Part shown: piece after piece, positions 59,400 through 64,000 of the stretch | How positions within the stretch are numbered: the stretch's first letter is position 1 | Layout: each line of letters starts with the position of its first letter | Assembly: GCA_963808615.1 (NCBI GenBank) | Contig: CAWEGV010000012.1 | Span: 1,364,001-1,428,000, forward strand | From: Palsa-504 sp963808615 | GTDB taxonomy: Bacteria > Actinomycetota > Actinomycetes > Streptosporangiales > Streptosporangiaceae | Reading direction: 5' to 3' | Length of the DNA: 64,000 nt | Translations under genes and position numbers: made by a program | The notes under the pieces: generated by a model | Seen by the model: only the letters and a program-made list of their open reading frames with translations | Told to the model about the DNA's origin: nothing | The model's database searches: none

Positions 59400-59464
59400 G
59401 GCCCGCGGCTCCTGCGATCTTGGGTCCTGCGACAGACTCCGAGATCACCAGGAAGCCGCGGGCA
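59400..59464 (+). repeat. Inverted repeat in front of the ISL3-type transposase
   Basis: GCCCGCGGCT (59401-59410) and AGCCGCGGGC (59454-59463) pair perfectly, and the stem extends inward (CCT/AGG, GATC/GATC). It ends 3 nt before the GTG start, where it could block translation of read-through transcripts. The rest of 59158-59399 shows no gene. Confidence 0.6.
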
Positions 59465-59466
59465 TC

Positions 59467-60846
59467 GTGTTCGAGGATACGGCGTCTGCGCTGTTCGGGG
59501 TGGAAGGCCTGCGGGTCACCGATGCGCAGGCCGGGCCGGACGGCGTGCTGGAGGTATGGGCGGTCACCGACTACCCGGCCGCGGCGGCGTGCCCGGAGTG
59601 CGGCATGGTCTCGGCCCGGGTGCATGAGACGGTGCTGGCCCGGCCGCGGGACGTGCGCCGGGCCGGTGATCCGGTGGACCTGCGGTGGGTCAAGGTCCGG
59701 CGCAAGTGCGGCAACCCGCAGTGCCCGCGCAAGACGTTCACCGAGTCGGTCCCGCAGCTGCCGCCGCGGTGCCGGATCACGGCCCGGCTGCACCACCAGG
59801 CCGGGCATGAGACCACCGAGCGGGGGATCACCCCGGCGGAGGCGGCCCGGCATGCCGGAATCTCCTGGCCGACCGCGCACGACGCGTTCGCCGCCGCCGC
59901 GGACACGGCGCTGGACCAGCCTGCGGCGCCGGTGGCGCATCTGGGCATCGACGAGCACCGCTGCGGCCGGGCCCGGTTCGCCGTCGATCAGCAGACGGGG
60001 GAGTACACCCTGCTTGCCGGCCGGTGGCACACCTGCTTCTTCGACCTGCACCTGGCCCAGCAGGGCCTGCTGGGCCAGGTGCAGGGCCGCACCGCCGATA
60101 ACACGGCGTACTGGCTGGCCGGCGCCACCCCGGCGTGGCGGGACGCGGTCCAGGTCGTGGCGATCGACATGTGCACCATCTACGCTGCGGCGGTGCGGCG
60201 GATGCTGCCCGGCGCGCAGCTGGCGGTGGACCTGTTCCACGTCGTGCAGCTGGCCGTCAAGGCCACCGGGGATGTCCGGCGCCGGGTGGTCCGCGGCAAA
60301 TACGGGCGTCGCGGCCGGTCCGGCGATCCCGAATACGGCATCAAGCACCTGCTCACCCAGAACCTGGAGCACCTGTCACCGGCCCAGTTCGCCAAGGCCA
60401 TGAACATCCTGGATGGCGACGCGGCCGGGCAGGAGATCGCCGCCGCCTGGATCGCGAAGGAGAAACTGCGCCACGCGCTGAACCTGCGTGCCCGCATCAC
60501 CAGGTCCACTCCGTGCGAGCGCGATGTCCGCGGCCGCCTGTTCAGCTTCTATGACTGGTGCGCCCAGAACGACGACATCCCCGAGATCCTGTCGCTGGCC
60601 AAGACGGTATCCCGGTGGGAGGACCAGATCGTCTGCGCGGTCCTGACCGGCGTGACGAACGCCACCTCCGAGAGCCTGAACCGGCTCGCCAAGCTCGAGG
60701 CCTGCCTGGCCTACGGGTTCCGCAACCCCATGAACCAGCGCCGCCGCGTCCGCATCGCCTGCACCCGCGGATACCGCCGCCGCTCACGCACCGCAACCAG
60801 CAGTAAGACACCAACAGTAACCGGACGGAAACCCGATCCTGGCTAA
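59467..60846 (+). CDS. ISL3-family transposase
   Basis: A 459-residue transposase with an N-terminal zinc finger (CPECGMVSARVHE, CGNPQCPRKTF), a helix-turn-helix (GITPAEAARHAGISWPTAHD) and a DDE core: first Asp in HLGIDEHRCGRA, second in VVAIDMCTIY, Glu in GVTNATSESLNRLAK. LDQQTGEYTLL-like and LAVDLFHVVQLAVKATGDVR stretches are typical of ISL3. GTG start. It looks intact. Terminal repeats were not clearly found; its 3' end abuts the minus-strand IS701-like gene. Confidence 0.88.
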   Translation: MFEDTASALFGVEGLRVTDAQAGPDGVLEVWAVTDYPAAAACPECGMVSARVHETVLARPRDVRRAGDPVDLRWVKVRRKCGNPQCPRKTFTESVPQLPPRCRITARLHHQAGHETTERGITPAEAARHAGISWPTAHDAFAAAADTALDQPAAPVAHLGIDEHRCGRARFAVDQQTGEYTLLAGRWHTCFFDLHLAQQGLLGQVQGRTADNTAYWLAGATPAWRDAVQVVAIDMCTIYAAAVRRMLPGAQLAVDLFHVVQLAVKATGDVRRRVVRGKYGRRGRSGDPEYGIKHLLTQNLEHLSPAQFAKAMNILDGDAAGQEIAAAWIAKEKLRHALNLRARITRSTPCERDVRGRLFSFYDWCAQNDDIPEILSLAKTVSRWEDQIVCAVLTGVTNATSESLNRLAKLEACLAYGFRNPMNQRRRVRIACTRGYRRRSRTATSSKTPTVTGRKPDPG

Positions 60847-62101
60847 CTTCCAAGGGCCGAAATCTGGCGGCGATGAGGACCCGGCGAAGCTTGGCAGCCA
60901 TGTCGGCGGTCGATGGCTCGGTCTTGGTGGTGTACCAGGGAGCGCAGGCGCGGTGATCGTCGACGTCGGCGGGGTCGTGGCCGGCGGTGGCGTACCAGGT
61001 GACGACGATGGCCTGGCAGGCGAGCTGGAACGGAATGGTGCGCTCGACGGCGCGGGCGGTGCGGTTGCGGGCCTGCCCGGCGGCGAAGATCTGCTTGCTG
61101 TCTTCTATCGCCACTTCCACGGACCACCTGGCGGCGTACCGCTCGATGATGGCCGCGGCGGACGCGGCAGCGTCGGTGCTGACCAGGGCCAGGTCGTAGC
61201 CGGTCTTGGCCTTGTCGCGGATGAGCACGACGGTGACCGGGCGGGTGCCGAAGACCGAGTGCCACAGGCAGGTGATGGCGGCGGCCTGGATGGTGGCGGC
61301 CTTGCCGTAGCGGGTGACGGTGACCGGAGTGAACGCTGCGGTGGCGGCGAGCGCGGCGAGGGAGGGGAGCCGGTTGCCTTTCTCCCGGGGCCGCCCGCGC
61401 CTGCCGGTGCGGGCCGGCGGCAGCCCATGCAGCGCCGCGTCCTTGCGCAGCCGGGTGGTCCAGGTGATGCGGGGCAGGAGCTTCTTCAGCTCGCCGCCGG
61501 CGTAGGCCGAGTCAGCGACCACGTGGATGTGGCGGCCGGGCAGCGCGCCGGCGACGGCTCCGGCCATGCGGCGGGCCAGCCACAGCCGGGACGCGGAGCT
61601 GGTGCCCTTGATGACCAGCTTGGCCAGCACCGGGATGGCCACCGGCCTGCCGAGGGCCGGCAGCCGCACGACCACGGCCGCGACCACCCAATTGTTGCCG
61701 TACCCCGTTTTCGCGGGCCCCGGCGCGGAGCCGTCGTGGAACCACGATGCCGCCCACACCTTCTTGCCGCGCCGCTTGAACAAGGTGTCGTCGATCGCCA
61801 CGATGACCGGCTCGCCTGCGGGGACCAGCAGCGCCACCACCAGCCGGGCGACGGCCAGGCCCAGCTCGTCCGGGCTCCACCGGGCGCGGGAGAAGAACCG
61901 GTGCGCCCGGTCATGGCTCCACAACCGGGCAAGGCCCGCCCCGGCCAGCATGCCGCACACCGTCCGCTTCCCGGTCTGCGCGAGGAAACCGCAGGCCAGG
62001 CCGCAGAACGTGCGGAACGACGGGGCGGTGAACAACGGGGCAAGGCCGGCCAGCAGCGTCATCAGCGACGCGGGAACCGGTAGCGTGGCATCCACGAGCA
62101 T
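60847..62101 (-). CDS. IS701-like (DDE_5) transposase, 3' end truncated
   Basis: About 418 residues of a DDE transposase: GMLAGAGLARLWSHDRAHRF, VVALLVPAGEPVIVAIDDTL, FKRRGKKVWAASWFHDGSAP, GYGNNWVVAAVVVRLP, HVVADSAYAGGELKKLLPRI, and the Glu region VEVAIEDSKQIFAAGQARNR. ATG start at 62101. Homology fails after AAKLRRVLIAARFRPL, at the end of the ISL3 transposase; beyond it the frame reads only the antisense of that gene. The native C-terminus is therefore missing and the gene is probably defective. Confidence 0.8.
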
Positions 62102-62149
62102 CGGCGGGAACCCGTTTCATCGACGGTTTCGTAAGCACCGCCGATGCTC
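62096..62149 (-). repeat. Hairpin over the IS701-like start codon
   Basis: GAGCATCGGCGG (62096-62107) and CCGCCGATGCTC (62138-62149) are a perfect 12-bp inverted pair. In a minus-strand transcript from outside the element the stem would bury the ATG at 62101, a common way for insertion sequences to prevent transposase synthesis from read-through RNA. The rest of 62150-62347 shows no gene. Confidence 0.65.
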
Positions 62150-62347
62150 TCTTATCTGCGCCTGCTCCTGCCGTATCCCCAGATCACGCGGAGTGTCGTC
62201 CCCGCCCCGGCACCCCACCGCAGCGGTCACGCGCACGCCCGGTCGCGGCCCGGCAGGCTGACCATGCCCACGGGTCGTTATACGGTGACAACCGGTCTTT
62301 TGCCCCAACGATCATGGGGGAACCGCCGCCGGGGCTTCCGGCGGCGG

Positions 62348-63697
62348 TTAGCGGCCGGGGATGTCGATGAGCGCCCAGGCGGCTTCCCAGAGGGTGCTGA
62401 CGGTCACGCGGAGCTGTTTTGCCTGCGGGCCGGCCGGGGGCCAGAACCAGAAGGCGCCGCTGCCCTCGTACGTGGAGACGGACGCGCTGCTGTTGCCGGG
62501 CTGACCCTCGTGCTCGACGCCGGTATCGTCGACGGCGGTGACCCGGAAGCACGGCGTGATCATCGGCCAGGACTCGCCGATGATCCAGGGATGCCCGTAC
62601 AGCTGGACGGACACCAGGTCCTCGCGCGCCGTGATGTTCTCGATCACGGCTGTGGCCTGCTGCAACGGGAGCCGGACCGCCAGGCCGGCACCGCTGGGCC
62701 GCCCGGGGCCGGCCCAGGTGTCCATCAGGGCCAGCTGCCGGTCACTCAGGGCCAGCCGCCAGTCCCTGCGTGCGCGGTCCGGGAGGCCGGTGAGCACCGC
62801 GCTGTCCGGCGGCAGCGCGCCGACGGCGAGCAGCGCGCCGACGACGGCGGCCACGATCGCCGCGGTGTCCAGTTCCACCGTGCCGGTCTCGGAGGAGCCG
62901 ATTGACCAGTCGGCGGCCGGTGGCGGGAACTGGGCCAGGTAGCACTCGGCCGGGGTCGGCCATGGCGGCTGGGTGGTCCCCGCGAGCACCGCGGCGGGCG
63001 ACGGGATCTCGGCGCGGACGGGCAGGCCAGATCCGGCGGAGAACTCGGCCCACCGGGCGGCGGGCCGGCCGTCGCGGGAACCGGCCTGGCCGGGGGCTGG
63101 CACGGCGAGGAACTCGCCTTCGGGTACCCAGGCCGTCCCGCCTGACGCGGCGCGCCGCCCGGACATGATGCCGTGCACGGTGCCCCCAGGCACCAGGTAC
63201 GTTCGGCCGGCATCATCGGTGATCATCAGCTCGGTAATGTCCTCGGTCATCTCCCCGCCGACCGCGCGGGCCTCATCGCCGTCGCTGTCGCGCGCGTCGC
63301 CGTGATAGCGCAGCCAGAGCCCTTCCGGGGTCAGCGTGAGCCACGTGATAACGACGTTGTGGCGCCGGAGCCGGCAGCGCACCGGGCCGGCGGCGACCGC
63401 CAGCGGGATCCGCTGCAGGCTGTCCGCGCCGGCGGCCCGCGCCTCCCGGAAGCCGCGCGCGCCGGGGCTGACGCTCAGCTCCCCGATCTCCAGGCCCACC
63501 CGGAAACCGGCGGCTTGCAGCACCGGCCGCTGCGCGGCGAGGATCTCCTCGGCACGCGCCGCGGGCAGCAGCCCGAGGATCACGAACGCGTTGGCGACCG
63601 CCTCCAGGCTGAAACGTATGACCGGGAGCGGGCTGCCCTTCCGGGCCGAGGCCAGCGGCACCGTCAGGGCACGGAGATAGACCTCCGGGTCCTCCAT
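62348..63697 (-). CDS. Unknown actinobacterial protein
   Basis: A 449-residue soluble protein without recognised domain. It has an N-terminal mixed region (EDPEVYLRALTVPLASARKG, ANAFVILGLLPAARAEEILA), a beta-rich middle (VVITWLTLTPEGLWLRYHGD, ELMITDDAGRTYLVPGGTVH) and a C-terminal part with a second beta-rich block (VRLPLQQATAVIENITARED, GAFWFWPPAGPQAKQLRVTV). The ATG at 63697 lies 7 nt after TAAACT and has no ribosome binding site; this favours it over the GTG at 63769. No operon partner. Confidence 0.6.
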   Translation of the reverse strand: MEDPEVYLRALTVPLASARKGSPLPVIRFSLEAVANAFVILGLLPAARAEEILAAQRPVLQAAGFRVGLEIGELSVSPGARGFREARAAGADSLQRIPLAVAAGPVRCRLRRHNVVITWLTLTPEGLWLRYHGDARDSDGDEARAVGGEMTEDITELMITDDAGRTYLVPGGTVHGIMSGRRAASGGTAWVPEGEFLAVPAPGQAGSRDGRPAARWAEFSAGSGLPVRAEIPSPAAVLAGTTQPPWPTPAECYLAQFPPPAADWSIGSSETGTVELDTAAIVAAVVGALLAVGALPPDSAVLTGLPDRARRDWRLALSDRQLALMDTWAGPGRPSGAGLAVRLPLQQATAVIENITAREDLVSVQLYGHPWIIGESWPMITPCFRVTAVDDTGVEHEGQPGNSSASVSTYEGSGAFWFWPPAGPQAKQLRVTVSTLWEAAWALIDIPGR

Positions 63698-63704
63698 ATC
63701 CGGC

Positions 63705-63710
63705 AGTTTA
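63705..63710 (-). promoter_or_regulatory. -10 box of a leaderless promoter
   Basis: TAAACT on the minus strand, 7 nt before the ATG at 63697. Confidence 0.45.
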
Positions 63711-63819
63711 CGCAGCGTGACGCAACTGCATTTACGCGCTGGCATCCCGGCGGGGGCCAGGCCAGGCACCTGCCGTCACGAGCGCCGGCCAAACCCAGAA
63801 ACTGCGAAAGTCGAGTGGG

Positions 63820-64000
63820 TTAGCCGGGCGGCCGGGGTGGCTGGGCCCAGGCGCGGAGGTCCTCGGGGCTGGCGTTCCAGAGCAGGAAGCGTTCCAGCGC
63901 GGCCCCGGTGAGCGGTTTCCCGGCGTTGCGGCCGCATTCATGGAGGTAGGCGGTCAGGTAGGTCAGGACGTTCAGCCCGGCCAGCTGGGCGGTCGCGGTG
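63820..64000 (-). CDS. IS66-type transposase, C-terminal part cut by window edge
   Basis: The last 59 codons read TATAQLAGLNVLTYLTAYLH, ECGRNAGKPLTGAALERFLL and NASPEDLRAWAQPPRPPG, then TAA. This is the usual end of actinobacterial IS66 transposases. The rest lies beyond the window. Confidence 0.7.
   Translation of the reverse strand, partial: TATAQLAGLNVLTYLTAYLHECGRNAGKPLTGAALERFLLWNASPEDLRAWAQPPRPPG

Noticed and set aside
60542..60846. C-terminal extension of the IS701-like transposase
   Set aside because: This part is the antisense of the ISL3-type transposase and is Arg/Gly-rich nonsense; the real protein is taken to end near 60847.
1..64000. CRISPR arrays, tRNA and rRNA genes
   Set aside because: No regularly spaced repeats and no cloverleaf or ribosomal RNA sequence were seen on either strand.

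Overview
This is a high-GC (about 70%) actinobacterial chromosome segment. It carries mshB (mycothiol synthesis), a mycobacterial-type succinate dehydrogenase (membrane anchor, flavoprotein, iron-sulfur), and the block xseB-xseA-Rv1109c-like-ispH-DUF6542-ychF, which is also syntenic in Mycobacterium. Many starts sit 6-7 nt after a TANNNT -10 box, so leaderless transcription is probably common. Best guess is a Streptosporangiales- or Treboniaceae-like actinomycete; the genus cannot be fixed from sequence alone.

Layout. 1-10.2 kb is conserved core: a BrkB-like start, xseB, xseA, a lipid-droplet-type protein, ispH, rmuC, a TPP enzyme, a TetR/methyltransferase pair and ychF. 10.2-13.05 kb is a scar of truncated genes: an IS256 remnant, the 3' part of a tyrosine integrase, an Ada/AlkA-like gene with a changed active site, and an mtrA cut after its receiver domain. 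13.2-19.2 kb is a complete dipeptide ABC importer operon on the minus strand. 19.5-20.5 kb is a second graveyard, followed by a class V aminotransferase. 22.1-34.3 kb is a type IV secretion/conjugation-like operon: TcpC, a small coupled ORF, a pilin-sized membrane protein, a TcpE-like/MinD-like fusion, a VirB4-type ATPase, a VirB6-like protein, a membrane-anchored protein and a transglycosylase-NlpC/P60 protein. It has no relaxase or coupling protein here, and a TnpB element sits exactly between its last two genes. 34.4-46.6 kb mixes ordinary metabolic and regulatory genes (trmO, GntR-ABC exporter, polysaccharide deacetylase, betA, GNAT, methyltransferase/TetR, SGNH hydrolase, uppP) with several gene stubs. 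46.8-53.0 kb is sdhCAB plus an S9 peptidase; two copies of a ~100-bp terminal-inverted-repeat element flank sdhC. 53.1-54.8 kb is mshB-DUF6113-flavin reductase. 54.8-57.2 kb is a large serine integrase and an AT-rich membrane protein beside the 3' stub of an aminotransferase gene. 57.7-64 kb holds a GntR/beta-propeller pair, an ISL3-type and an IS701-like transposase lying head to head at their 3' ends, an unknown protein and the end of an IS66-type transposase.

The most interesting parts are the secretion-like operon with its membrane-anchored MinD-like protein whose Walker A lysine is glutamine, the TnpB insertion at a probable stop/start overlap, the paired palindromic elements around sdhC, and the set of at least ten leaderless promoters. 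No CRISPR array, tRNA or rRNA was seen.
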